Shown piece after piece: positions 40,741 to 52,527 of a stretch of 64,000 nt of DNA. The first letter of the stretch is position 1. Every line of letters starts with the position of its first letter. The position numbers were made by a program, and so were the translations under genes. The notes beneath the pieces are model-generated. The model was not told the DNA's origin. It did no database searches and saw only the letters and a program-made list of their open reading frames with translations. Source of the DNA: Sipunculus nudus (Eukaryota; Annelida; Sipuncula; Golfingiida; Sipunculidae); the NCBI GenBank assembly GCA_026874595.1, contig CM049316.1:42547695-42611694 (forward strand). The letters run 5' to 3'.

Positions 40741-40987
40741 AGAGTATAAAGCTTTTAATTACACACCGATCGGCGGACCCTCACTGGAAAAGACTGTATG
40801 TCCCTTGCAAACTTAGTGATAATCACGGCGTTTTTCATAAGTCCTCCGCAGGGCCTCCGTCGTTCGTCACGTGATGTTCTTGGCAGTTTGTAAAAATCCG
40901 CGCCATCACTGGCTGGCAGAGGCACACGTTGTGTAATCCTTTTTTGGACAGTTCCAGGCCTTTTTATTAGGCCGTTCATTCACGCAT

Positions 40988-41851
40988 TCACACCGAGTAT
41001 CCCGAATCCGGCGTCTCCGGCATTCCAGGGGAACAGGTAGCGTACCATTCACACTTGCTCTTGTATTTGTCTCTTTCTTCAACCAGCGCTCTGTTTTGAC
41101 GTTCCATCAGCGCCAAACGTTTCTTTAACCTGTCCAGTTCTTCTAGCAGTGACATGTTTTCTTTTTCTAGCTCACCTTTTTGGCGGATGCGTTTCTGGCG
41201 ACAGTTTTGTGCGTATCCCCTGTTCTTAAGGGTGCGGCGTTTTTGTTTCAATTTGGACACGACCTCGCGCGGCATACCCTGCAGTCGCTGGTTCAATTCC
41301 CGCACGGGCAGGCTCACAAGATCTTCTTCGTTGAGGGAAAGCTGGGCGCGAACTGTTCCAGTGTTATTACCCAATAAGTTTTGGCGGGGTTGTATTTGAT
41401 GTCCTGGTAATGTTATTGGTGTTGCCTGGAGGTTCACTGTTTCCTCGCCCCCAGGAAAATACCGCCCCACACTCCCAAGCAGCTCCTCAACGCTAAGCTC
41501 CTGCTCAGAGCTGTCCCAGTCCATATTCCCATCTCTCACCGACTCTGCTAGCCACTGTAAGTCCGGACAATCAGTCTCATTCGAACTGTCCACGTTGTTT
41601 TTTCTTTCTGACGACAAGGCAGGCTCGATTTTCAAAAGGTACCCTTCCAAAAGCTGGTCGTCAAGCTTGGGGGACGGTGGCATGCTGTCTGTGGGACTGC
41701 CCAAAGGGCTGTCATCCAAGCAGACAGGTAGCCGGTCATCCACATCCGTGCTGACGGCCGAGCCCTCCAGTAGTGATTCCAGTGTCAACCCATTAAAGTC
41801 GGCAAAGTCGACTTGCTGGTCCAAGACTGGATCCATACTTGTTGTTATCAT
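40988..41851 (-). CDS. Large-Maf/NRL-like bZIP transcription factor
   Basis: Intronless 287-residue bZIP protein. An N-terminal acidic, Ser/Pro-rich half contains a Maf-type minimal transactivation segment at about 96-127 (LQWLAES ... LSVEELL). It is followed by the extended homology region (about 171-196), the basic region with the Maf hallmark [11 protein letters not shown] (about 208-218) and a leucine zipper (about 225-265), then a short Ser/Pro tail. Large Mafs bind MARE elements as dimers and direct cell differentiation. The first ATG (41851) has a weak context (C at -3). The second, five codons on (41836), has A at -3 and G at +4, so leaky initiation is plausible. Odd residues: Asn for the usual Ser in RGYAQSCR, and Gln where Tyr/Phe/Val follows CR; the QKGELEKE zipper start resembles small Mafs. 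Large versus NRL-type is not settled. No upstream ATG lies in the inferred 5' UTR. Confidence 0.93.
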   Translation of the reverse strand: MITTSMDPVLDQQVDFADFNGLTLESLLEGSAVSTDVDDRLPVCLDDSPLGSPTDSMPPSPKLDDQLLEGYLLKIEPALSSERKNNVDSSNETDCPDLQWLAESVRDGNMDWDSSEQELSVEELLGSVGRYFPGGEETVNLQATPITLPGHQIQPRQNLLGNNTGTVRAQLSLNEEDLVSLPVRELNQRLQGMPREVVSKLKQKRRTLKNRGYAQNCRQKRIRQKGELEKENMSLLEELDRLKKRLALMERQNRALVEERDKYKSKCEWYATCSPGMPETPDSGYSV

Positions 41852-42075
41852 GCGTGGGTCAAGGCCACCCTGGAGTAACCGGTTAGGTACCAAGTTTCAA
41901 GACGATCTCCTCGCAAAGTTCTGTTGTGTTTCGCGTCAGATTTCACTCAGTGGTTTTTGGACGAGTATTTCTAGCGTGTTGTCTGTTGTTGTTTGACCTG
42001 TCGGTGAGAGAAAATGGGGAAATTAGCGCTGTGGCGCAAGGGGGCCACCCGCGCTGTTCCTACTCGTCTGACGGC

Positions 42076-42210
42076 AATTGGCGAAACCAGCACAAATCGG
42101 GGGAAACCCAGTTTATATACCTCAGCTGATGTCACAGTTACTAAAAATAGACTCCATATCACAAACAGCCAATCAGCGAACGAGAAATGTGGGCGCCCGC
42201 GTGATAACTA
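42076..42210 (-). promoter_or_regulatory. Maf core promoter: TATA, MARE-like, MEF2 and CCAAT motifs
   Basis: Reading the minus strand, TATATAAA lies at 42119-42112, predicting transcription start near 42085 and a 5' UTR of about 235 nt. Immediately upstream, CTGTGACATCAGCT (42137-42124) matches the CRE-type MARE core TGACRTCAGC and overlaps a CAGCTG E-box. CTATTTTTAG (42150-42141) is a perfect MEF2 site, and a CCAAT (plus-strand reading) lies at 42169-42173. The region 41900-42260 is locally CpG-rich compared with its surroundings. This makes feedback by the Maf product possible; none of it is tested. Confidence 0.6.
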
Positions 42211-42259
42211 GGACGTGTGGTGCGGGATCGAGGCTCAGGTGGGGTTTCCCCGGTGATGA

Positions 42260-44920
42260 CAGCTGCCAAACAAACAAGGTTTGACCTTAAGTGAACTATG
42301 GTGCAATACCGGTTCCTCGGGCATGGCTGCCTCAAACGAGCGCTTAAAGCATCGAAGAACCAACATTTAAGCGCCCTAGCTATGGAAAAATCAAGCGTAT
42401 ATTCATAAATACTCCCGCCCCGGTTGATATTTGGAAGTCAATAATACCTATGTAAGCACAGAAGAGTTATTAATCACACTGCGGAAGGCAAATTTGGCTA
42501 AACTATTGATGTGTGTTGCACGGCACAGGTGTCAGTAAATCTGATGACTACCTCGACTTAGCTGTGCCGTCACGGTATATACATAAGAGTCTACACACAC
42601 AATAGGATATTATTTTAAAGTCCAAACATTTGTGAAATGTAAACTAGACTTGTGTAGGCCTAAAGGTGAATGTGTGTGTGTGTGTGTGTGGAGGGGGGGG
42701 GGGGAGGGGTTATTTTGCGCCTATAATTATTTCTGACGGTTACCCGATTAAAAAAATATCTAAATGCAACATGCTAAATTTAATCCAGCCCACACTATAA
42801 ATCAGGGGGTATATATATTAGGTTCAGCAGTAAATGACTAATTGCAATTAAGCTGCATGCCATTAATGATATCGTTTCACAGTCATCGCCAGTTAATATT
42901 ACAGGTTTATATACTGTACATAGATATCTCCTGCTGGAAAGGGTAATTTTATAAAAGGCTTGGGGGGGGGGGGGGGGGGGGATCAATCAAGTGCAGACGG
43001 TGTGCGCGCATCAAGGTCGTTTGCAGCTTCCGTCCACTGCAGATGACGCTGAACCTTCTAGATCTAAGATACCGGAATAAACCACAACTGACGTAAGATA
43101 AACCGATTAGCTGTACATAATATCAAGGGTGAGGTTAGGGTCAGTACATAACCCCCCCCCCCCCCCCCCCCCCCCCCGAAGCTTCTAGACAGTCTGACGA
43201 AAGAAGTCCTGATTGGCTGTCCATGACCGGTGGCCGGCCAATAGCGAGACCACACGAAAACATCATGCACGAAACATCTCCTAATCTGCCGCCAGACTGG
43301 GTATTTGCTTACTACAGCATTTTATGAAGCGCGGTGGCAATAAATTAAATGAGTACACAGAAAAGTCCATCATCTGATATAATAAAATTCAAAACAACAT
43401 GCCTTTGTTAAAAAATATGTTTTGAACATCAGTTAATCAATTACGACCCTTTCCTGGATAAAATCTTTAGGATCGGCATTTTGGGTCATTAGCAATAACA
43501 CTGTGATTTACAGACGGTAAATTTTAAATAACGAATGCATCAGACTAAAATAAATGTGTACACTGTTATACTGTTATTATTGACGCAAGTCAAGAAGAAA
43601 ATTACTAAGAATATGGTAATGTCATACCAACGTTGTTACATATTATATACTAGTCACAGGTATTATACGTACTTATATATAGATATACATACATGCATAT
43701 ATACACGCATATCAATACATATTCATACACGTTTGTTTATGCATGTGCGTGGGTGCGTTCTTGTGTGCGTGTGTGTTCAAGTGTATTTTAAAATTATGAA
43801 TGTACTTATAAAAACTACTATTTATGACATAAACTCTAGCATATCAAATCTATCCCACACTGGACCTGTTTTTTATATAGTGGCTTTTACAAAGAAGCCA
43901 GGATAATTAATGTGCACATAGGACCAAAGGGGTCTAACATATCATCATCAAAATATAAAATACGTGCAGATATAAAAAAGTGTTACTATATTTTGTCTAT
44001 CTGAACAGGAACAATTATTGTAATAAAAAAAACGTGTGAAGGCCAAGAGTAGCTGGGGAATATCTTGGTAAATCTAGGAGGGTTGCTCTCGGAGCAGCGG
44101 TTGTATTTACATGGAGATCTGACAACGCGTGTATGCACAAAGCAGCACTATATTATCTGCTGCTACTTATGTGCGTATAACTTGTCACGCATGCGTGGTT
44201 TCGTTATATGTTCTTGTGTATATAATCTATGTATGCAACTTTCGTGTGTTTTTTCTGAAAAATGATAAAATAGAAAATAAACCGCCAGTGTATAAAAAGC
44301 TATGCCGCAACACAAAATACAGATCGATTGAGCATCATGTCACGTGTCGCGAATAACAGCTTGATTTCTCTCTTGAAAAAAAGTTTTAAACTTAAATAAG
44401 GCTTACATTCTCACATGAAACTGGCAGCAAAATAACTACTGGTTTGTAATGAAGCCGCTAAAAAAGCAAAAAAAGTGTAAAATTTAAGTTTGATTCTAGA
44501 TCTGTGTTCAAAAGTGAGACGTTAGCATGCACACTAAATTTGCACTACAACGATCACGGATTTGTGATATAGGAGTATATATGCTCGCATGCAAGTGCAA
44601 GAGTTTTTACTTCCAGTGTAGTATTATTGTAGTTGTAATTTGCGATGATGTGTAAAATAAACAAGTATTGTGGTATATTTTGTGCTTTTGTTTTATTTTT
44701 GTGTATAATATTTATTTTATGATGCGTGTGTTTGTTCCATGCATTCACACAGATTGAAGCCAGGCTTGGAGTTCAAAGTACAAACCTCGGATTTCCTTTT
44801 GCAGTCCGCCAAGGTGGAAATCAGAGAGAGTGGCTCTAGAACCAAGCCTTGCATATACACCGTGTTGGGGTTTTATCCATTAGCCTTTTGTGCGCACTGC
44901 TTTGGCGCTTTTACTCATGT
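42260..44920. other. Upstream flank of Maf, no further gene seen
   Basis: Contains (TG)n and G-run (42670-42705), a G-run (42962-42980), a C homopolymer of about 27 (43150-43177) and ordinary AT-rich DNA. ORFs here are short and without recognisable motifs. Confidence 0.5.
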
Positions 44921-44927
44921 GAGCCTG

Positions 44928-45043
44928 ATTGGTTAGCGGCTCGGTATATATACCCTGTGTGACGTCAGTGTCAGGAATGAATAATAATGAGCAACAAGTC
45001 CAGGCAGGCAACGGAGTGATTCACAATACAAGCTCTGACGTCA
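44928..45043 (+). promoter_or_regulatory. Promoter-like cluster: CCAAT, TATA and two perfect CREs
   Basis: ATTGG (inverted CCAAT, 44928-44932), the palindromic GGTATATATACC (44943-44954) and TGACGTCA (44960-44967) lie within 40 bp. A second perfect TGACGTCA is at 45036-45043. The TATA is palindromic, so direction is ambiguous. The cluster may be an enhancer or promoter of an unrecognised transcript. Confidence 0.4.
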
Positions 45044-45141
45044 CACTGATGCCACCGCCACCTAGTATTGTGCAACGCTTATTAATAAGGACTCCCAGGA
45101 CATCTGTCGGTTACATTGTGAACTATCGGATAAACATTTGA
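44977..45141 (+). CDS. Short ORF (54 aa) behind the CRE/TATA cluster, unknown
   Basis: The ATG lies about 25-30 bp downstream of the TATA-like sequence, which would leave almost no 5' UTR. The product is Asn/Gln-rich at the start, has a PPPP run mid-way and no known motif. The second CRE sits within the frame. It may be a spurious ORF or the first exon of a longer gene, although no clear donor was found. Confidence 0.15.
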   Translation: MNNNEQQVQAGNGVIHNTSSDVTLMPPPPSIVQRLLIRTPRTSVGYIVNYRINI

Positions 45142-46561
45142 TCAAAGGTTAAATATTAGAAGCATGTACTGTAGTAACATACTGCACTTTCATCTTTAAC
45201 ACACCAACGACATTAAACTGAAGGCAATAAAATGAAGTCAGTATTCCAGTGAAATAGGAGCTAATATAAATCAGAAGAATTCATAGGTCTTGATAACCAA
45301 CAGCATAAACAACGATGAAATTCTGAATCGGGGACAAATGATCTTAATGTGCTGGGGATATATTAATACCTAGAAGCGAATGTAAGCAATGTGAGGGGAA
45401 GGAAAGGAGATACTGGAAGCAGAATCCACATAGCAATGGCATCCTTTATGAATGTAACACAAGTATGGTTCTCAAACACCTACTCAATGAATCTCAAACA
45501 TGAATGGTGCTGAAATAAAACTTCAAATCGCTTGTTAAACTAGTTCTTACATATAGATGTGAACCCTGGAAGATAAATAAGATAAGGCTAATGATAAAAA
45601 GCCAGACACGTTCTTTTTTTAATGTCCCAGAAAAATTCTAAAAAAAGATGGCCAAATATTATAAGTTGGCAGTACAAGGTATAATTTTGGATCAATTCTA
45701 GGATATTTCAATTCTGCATTAAACATTCGGGAAGTGACTGAAAAAAAGGTAATATCACGCAGTGATGCGCTCGGGGATAAGGGTATACCCCCCCCCCTCT
45801 GGATTGGCCCCTGAAGTTATACGAAGGATCTATAGTTAAAACGATGCAGTTACAAAAACTAAAAATTACACGTTATATAACAAATTTTATTCAAAGCTAA
45901 TATAACAATATCTTGGTAAAACAAAATATAGTGACTCTGCGGGCACGACGCACATGCCATGTATTTTCAATAAGGGTTTCATATATATATATATATATAT
46001 ATATAAAACAATGACATGTGCTGAATACAATCACTGACACACACTCACGCATAGACACTGTGCGGAGCCGGCATGCCGGCTGGGTCATTAACACCTATAC
46101 TCAAATAAATAAAAATAACAAGTGCAAATGAAATATTTATCACTTTTTACCGATCAGTATGTTTTCACTTTATCGCTCTATTTTGGAGAGAATTATATTG
46201 AACAAATAAGTGATGCACATGTGATACCTGAGACATCACTTGGGATTGACCGAAAGTGGTCTTAATTTCACAGGTGATATTAGTAGACAGATCAATTTTA
46301 ACTAATGTGAAGGCTTTTGTTTCACCCAAGGGTAGTCTTGGTAGACAGGTCTTTCAGACATATTTCACTATATCTGTGTATATATATATATATATTCCCA
46401 TAAGTTTATATGTATGTTTGTGTAGCAGCGGCATGCGATAACTATACTAGCAAAATAATCACTGCTGTGAATAAAGCTGTGATATAAAGTATTCAAAGGA
46501 GTACGTACGTGTAAGTATTTGTTTCTTTAATGGTAATCACTAGAGTGTATATATATACTTA

Positions 46562-46615
<54 letters not shown>

Positions 46616-48000
46616 TTTGATACTCTCACATCATCATAGAATAATATCAACCCACTCACATCCTTCGAGTCACTGAACCCGAAAGTTATTTGCATGGTCA
46701 GCAGTCATATACAAAGGCATATGTGATACACATGCACAGTGAATTACATGAATGTTTAAAAAATAATACTAGATAATTTTGCAAACCGTTTTTTTCATTT
46801 GTTTTGTTCTGATATGTTGTTGTATACAGGAATAAAGGAGTTCTTTAAATGCTGGATGACATGCATGAACAAATGACAAATATTAATCGTGTGTTCTATA
46901 ATAAGCGCCCACATTTTCAACCATTATTACGTAAAACACATATTTAATACATGTATACTCTATTAAACGTTTGACAATGTCATCTTTTGTTAAAATATTG
47001 TCATATCAGTTTCGCTTAAATATTATTTATATTAATACATGTATTTTTATAGCTTAAAATAACATTGTTCAAACGAAAAGGCGTAAACTGTAAATTGCAA
47101 TAAAATTCAGATTTATCTGCTTAATATATTTTTAAATATGTTGTGATATTAGCTCTGCATTTACCCAAAGCTACATATTTAAAAACACATATTTAAAATA
47201 AATTTAAAATATATTGTATACGCATACTGATTTTAAAATTTCTTAAAACAAATATATTAAATATTTTATATATATCTATATGTGCAATAAAGATAAATAC
47301 CCTAAACCATATCCAGTATAACTTTGGTCCTGTGACTTAAAAATATTTATAGATACATACTACAATATATTTACATATAAACCACCATATGAGATCCCTG
47401 AAGTGTTACATTTTACTTTCATACCTGTAGTTCATATGTAGACCAAAAAGTCCTCTGTGTGGGATGATATTTACTTAAAAAAAGAGACCCAGACTGGACT
47501 ATTCAGAGGGACCAATTTGCACAGGACCTGTAGACAGATTTGTGTGAACTCGTATGTAGGCGCACTGTTTCAGTACACTGGGCAATGCTGTCTTGAAAGC
47601 GTGTCATTGATAGGCTTTTGGTTTTTACAAAAAGGCTTAAAACACCCTTAGCTTTAATTTGCTCAGCACGCGAGGACGCAAAGTTACGTGTGGTTACATT
47701 TTTCTGTCTACATTCCCGCAGAAAATCGGTCGCGTACGCAAAAAAATTGAAAACTCGAGTCTGGATCTCCTTGTGCCCAAACTTATAATGTATATATAGA
47801 ACAAAGAGCTCATTTTAGTCCAGTAGATATGTATATAGTTTTGCTTATATTATCTGCTTATATAAGGTGGTTTAGCCTCAATGTTACAACTGTAACTGTC
47901 ATCCCAGATGATGCGCATGTGTAATATGAAACTACCTGGGACAGCAGAACTTTGGTCCCTTTAAGAAAGCATTTGGCGCATTTGAGAATCCGAGACAAAA
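45142..48000. other. AT-rich intergenic stretch
   Basis: (TA)n at 46562-46613 and short (TA)n at 45980-46003. The region 46900-47430 is extremely AT-rich. No supported gene. The open frame near 47457-47651 has no motif. Confidence 0.5.
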
Positions 48001-48012
48001 TATCCTTACAGA

Positions 48013-48601
48013 GGCGCCATCTAATGGGCGTATGCCAAAGTTGTCGCCTATGTGCAGGGACTGCTCCTGACCAGGTTTCGGCCTGAAAGCTCAAACCAGT
48101 ATCAGTGGCTTCAATATTACTTCATATTTTTTTAGATATTGTTATCACCTTTACGCAAAGAATAAAGACGCACTTTGTTTTGACTGAATATACATAATTT
48201 GTGGCTCACAAATTTGAGGACATTTACAGCAATTTTCAATCAGCAAGCGACAAATTCCTATTATATCTCCACTTAAACTACCAGCGGTACTTATTACAAT
48301 GTAAAACGAAGTATGAACTATATTGCCAGTCTTTCACCGGCTCAGTATACGTCCCTGGCAAACTGAGGAAGACTGTTTAAGATCGTCTACTATACAGTCT
48401 GATCATTAATCATTAAGTGACAAGATAATCACAGCCTTGTAAAAGTAGTCAATTTAGTTAACATGTACCTAAATATGTATATAGATATCTAAACATGTTG
48501 GTTAGTTATGAATGGCCCCTTGCATTCTTTCTACAAATACATTCATTTTATTTAACCACTGCTTGCGTTGGGAACATTTGTCATAGACACCAGGGGGCGA
48601 C
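48013..48601. promoter_or_regulatory. CTCF-like motif pair in divergent orientation
   Basis: On the minus strand CCATTAGATGGCGCC (48027-48013) agrees with the CTCF core CCASYAGRKGGCRSY at all but one position. On the plus strand ACACCAGGGGGCGAC (about 48587-48601) carries the AGGGGGCG part of the core. The pair points outward and lies between the Maf gene and the SAM/retropepsin gene. An insulator role is inference only. Confidence 0.35.
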
Positions 48602-48609
48602 GTGCATAT

Positions 48610-49195
48610 TTTCGTCAAGGCAAAGAGTGAGACTTGTGCATTTCCGGGAATTCGCCAGGTTATCGCCCCGACATTGCCCAGACAATCATGCTCCCATGGT
48701 GGCGCTCTGTGACAAATGCTCCAGGTGCAAGAAATAGCTGAATGAAATGAAGGAATACATTGAGACCACTGCGTAAGGAGTGTTAAGGAGGCCCCACCTA
48801 ATAAGCTTAAGAAGCCAGTTCTAACTGGGCAGTGGTTAAGTCTTTTGGATGTCATCTATTTTGGTTCCCAGCACCATGCCCTCGCTATAAAATACATAGA
48901 GGACAATTGGCGAATCATCAAGCTCCCTGGATTAGCTGTCAACAGCTTCGATTATTATTCCAAGGGAGCGAACCACTTAGTGGGAAAAGGTAGACCTCAT
49001 CTATGACACAAGTGCATGGAAATAATGAAAACATTGTTTCACCGGTGTTTAAAGCGTGTAGCAAACCTCTTTAATTGTTTTTGCTGCTGCAAAGATGTTC
49101 AAGTAACAGTACACGCTACTCAGTCTTAATAAGGACCACATGATATACATAATATTACTTATGATATATACTTAATGATTAATTATCATTAAGCA
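48610..49195. other. 3' flank of the SAM/retropepsin gene
   Basis: The minus-strand 3' UTR should extend leftwards from 49195. ATTAAA on the minus strand at 49075-49070 is the nearest plausible polyadenylation signal, about 120 nt after the stop. No other feature was found. Confidence 0.4.
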
Positions 49196-49645
49196 TCAGC
49201 TGTCTGTCCCTTCGCCCGTTTCCTCAGGACTGTCTGGTTCATCTTGTGCAGTGATAGTTGCTGGGGTGACAGTAGATTCAGGTGAGGAACTAATTGGTGG
49301 GGTGTGCGTTGCAAGTTCAGTGTGTTTTTCAGTTCGTTCAGGAGGTTTGACTGATGATCCTGGGTCTTCACCAGAGCTGTAAGTTGTTACTGTGCTTGGT
49401 GCGAGTGTTGGTGGGATAGGTGCCGTACTGGTGGATGCTACTGGTTGGTCAGTTGGAGCGACAATTGGGATACCTGTGCCATTTCCGGGAGAAGGCGGAA
49501 GTGACGGCACACGACGAAGCTCATACGCAGACGGGGGAGGCACTTTCAGGTTTCCGCGAAGCCACAGGTGACGATGACCGTCTATGTAATGCCGGAAATT
49601 ACGTATGACTTGATTTCCTATCGAGTCATATGTTTCTGGAACCAC
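49196..49645 (-). CDS. Exon 5 of the SAM/retropepsin gene: second protease signature and Pro/Ser/Thr tail
   Basis: The acceptor CTTGCAG precedes [17 protein letters not shown], which fits the hydrophobic-Gly helix region near the C-terminus of retropepsins. After about 35 residues the exon continues as a low-complexity tail rich in Pro, Ser and Thr, ending in an acidic stretch before TGA (49198-49196). Confidence 0.8.
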   Translation of the reverse strand: MVPETYDSIGNQVIRNFRHYIDGHRHLWLRGNLKVPPPSAYELRRVPSLPPSPGNGTGIPIVAPTDQPVASTSTAPIPPTLAPSTVTTYSSGEDPGSSVKPPERTEKHTELATHTPPISSSPESTVTPATITAQDEPDSPEETGEGTDS

Positions 49646-51942
49646 CTGCAAGTAAAACCGTTCAAACATGTCAAAATCACACTGTTTCAAACCGTAAACT
49701 AGCAACAAACTAGACAGCTTATTCTTCGGACGAAAATTAGGAAAATGTTATTATTTAACAAAATGTTTTAATTCTGAGAGAGCGATAGTACACTTCTCCG
49801 GATTAAAGCAAAATGCAGTTGTGGAAATTATTGAACATTAATTTGCTGAGACTTTAACTTTAATTCAAATTTTTTAGTGACAATTAACGTGCATAATATT
49901 GAAGCTACACAGGCCTCCATGATATTTTCTTAATTAAAATGGAAATGAATTCGCCCTACCTCTGTATCTATTTCTGTCTTGCCTAGCCGTAACCGGCCCC
50001 TGTAGAGAGGTTTCTCGCGGGTCACGTGGATGCCGTGACTACGCGCTGTGGTGATCTGCTCCAAATCGAGGCGCTCGAGGACATCCTCGCGCACCGTTAC
50101 TACATCACTTCCGGAGTCTACCATAAATTCTAAAACAATGTAGCAAAGATTCCTTTAAAACAGAAACACACCTTAATTTTCAGGTGTTCACTCATTCAGG
50201 TAAAATTGGGGAAGTTGATAGGTACAAAAAATATGATGTTATCCAGGATATTAAAAACTTCACCATCTAAAAGGGATTAAGATTCGTCTTTTTTGTTTCA
50301 GCTGTCGACATTTGCTGCAATATACATAGGCTCCCTACTGATCGATATTTATCGGCAAATTCCTCTCATGACACCAATAGTTCTCGTTTGCAGTAACCAG
50401 AATAATTTTGCTTATAAAGGGATTCGGGTACAGGTAACTTCTAAAAACAGCCTACACACTCGTTATTTAAATGGTTGCAATGTCAATTAAGGTAGAACTG
50501 TAAAGGTTTAGAGAAAATATACTTAAAATAAATCATAAAGATAAAGTCATACCTACGTATCCTTAAAGACGTTTTATTGTATGTATTCCTCTGAAAGAGT
50601 TATCTATAAGGGTACACTTGTTGAAAGATTAAGATTTATTCAGCATAAGAAAAACTGAAGGTGTATAAATCTTTGTCCAAATGTATAGTACACTTCTGTA
50701 TTGGTTCTAAAATTTATGGTAATTGCGCTTTGAACAGTGCACATCATACGAATATCGGGATCTCAAACAGTAGGCCAAACCAAATCAGACCCAGAGAAAA
50801 AAAGCTCTGCATTGTACACCTGCAGTGGAGAACGGTCCCCCTAAACACCCAAAACACCGGTGTTTTGGGTATCTGTGACGAAACACCACGAAACACCCAC
50901 TTCACTTCGAACCTGAACCAAAAACGTAACACCAATCGATAGATAATCATCTGATGAATATATCTCTGCAATATTGTTTCATAAATTCATGTCATAAAGA
51001 TAAAAACGAGTGTTTCGTGTCGTGGTCGGTTCACCGGCGCCCACGGCAGCCGTGTATGCCAGCTATGACCCTGCCCCCTAGTGGCGCAAGTCGCAATCAA
51101 GCAGCGCACTTGTCAATTGTACAAAACACTATTGCTTTCTTTAATTTTACAGAAAAGTGGCACAAATTCTGTATTAACATATCCAACAAATGATGATTTA
51201 TTAAATGATACAAGTGTTTTGCTTCAAATTCGAATTTAAAAGGGTGTTTCGTGGTGTTTCGTCACACGTACCCAAAACACCGGTGTTTTGGGTGTTTAGG
51301 CGGACCCGTGGAGAACGGTACATTTTAATGGCTGGGTATCTACATTTGCATATATCAATAAAGGTGAAACAACCCCTTTTCCTTTCATAAGCAAAGCCAG
51401 ATTCTCCTTATTGTGGGGATATAATTTATAGAAAGCACCAAGACACCGCATATATCTCTGCCAACATTTTGCATCACCAGAGCCGGAATATCACCAGATA
51501 TATGTCACTGTTCACTAACTCTATGTTTGCATCACATTCAAGCTTTGCCCGCAAGAACAAGGGAAGTTCCATTTGGGTGACACCTGGGCACGATCCATGC
51601 AGGCGATAAAAACTTTCAGCTCGATTAAAATAAATTATACTTAAAGTTTCCCCTGATACAAGTGAACGGCGATGAGGTTAAGCATCGCCCTATCTCGCAA
51701 TGGCAAACAATCTTAAGTACAAATGTCTGTATTATTGTGAATTAGATTACGACTATAGATTACCTCCAAAATTAAATGGGGTTTGATCCTTATAGATATT
51801 ATCCTGAACCGCTACAAAATTTCACCAGACCCGCTATAAAATAAAACGAATTTAAGTTTTTTGCCTGCAGTTGACAACTTTCCTCAAAAGGTTATAACCT
51901 ACAGGCTCACAAAACAACGGCGACAAAAACGTTATATCTATA

Positions 51943-52027
<85 letters not shown>

Positions 52028-52456
52028 TGTGGTTGGCTTCATATTCGCGAGGCTGAAATTTCGCGATCTCTCCATTTTGAATGTTTTGCGAGGGTTTCAT
52101 TTTCGCGATCTCACCAGAACCTTTATCAAATCTTTGGTAATGCCATACCTGTGTGTATTATTAAATGAGAATAAGTCATGAGTTTGTAATGTTCTACTCA
52201 TATAACGATGGTCCTGTTCACACAGCACAGGAAGCTTAGTTCAAATTTAAGGGAACGTTTTCCCTATACTTGCATGGATGTAGTTTATTATAAAATTACT
52301 CACTGATCTAACCTATTCACATACAAGTATTAGTTACACTAAACAAGAAGGGCATATTCAATTGGCAAATTATTCCCGAGGGTTTCATTTTCGCGATTAT
52401 CTCCAATTCGCGAATATCGCGAAATTAAAACCCTCGCGAACAAAAAGGCAACCACA

Positions 52457-52527
<71 letters not shown>

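Noticed and set aside
41595-41996. 133-codon plus-strand frame opposite the Maf gene
   Set aside because: Antisense shadow of the Maf coding sequence; it has no motifs and Maf similarity is unambiguous on the other strand.
49196-50129. The protease domain as part of a live retroelement
   Set aside because: It is split by an intron, continues in frame from SAM exons, and no reverse transcriptase, RNase H, integrase or LTR is seen nearby.
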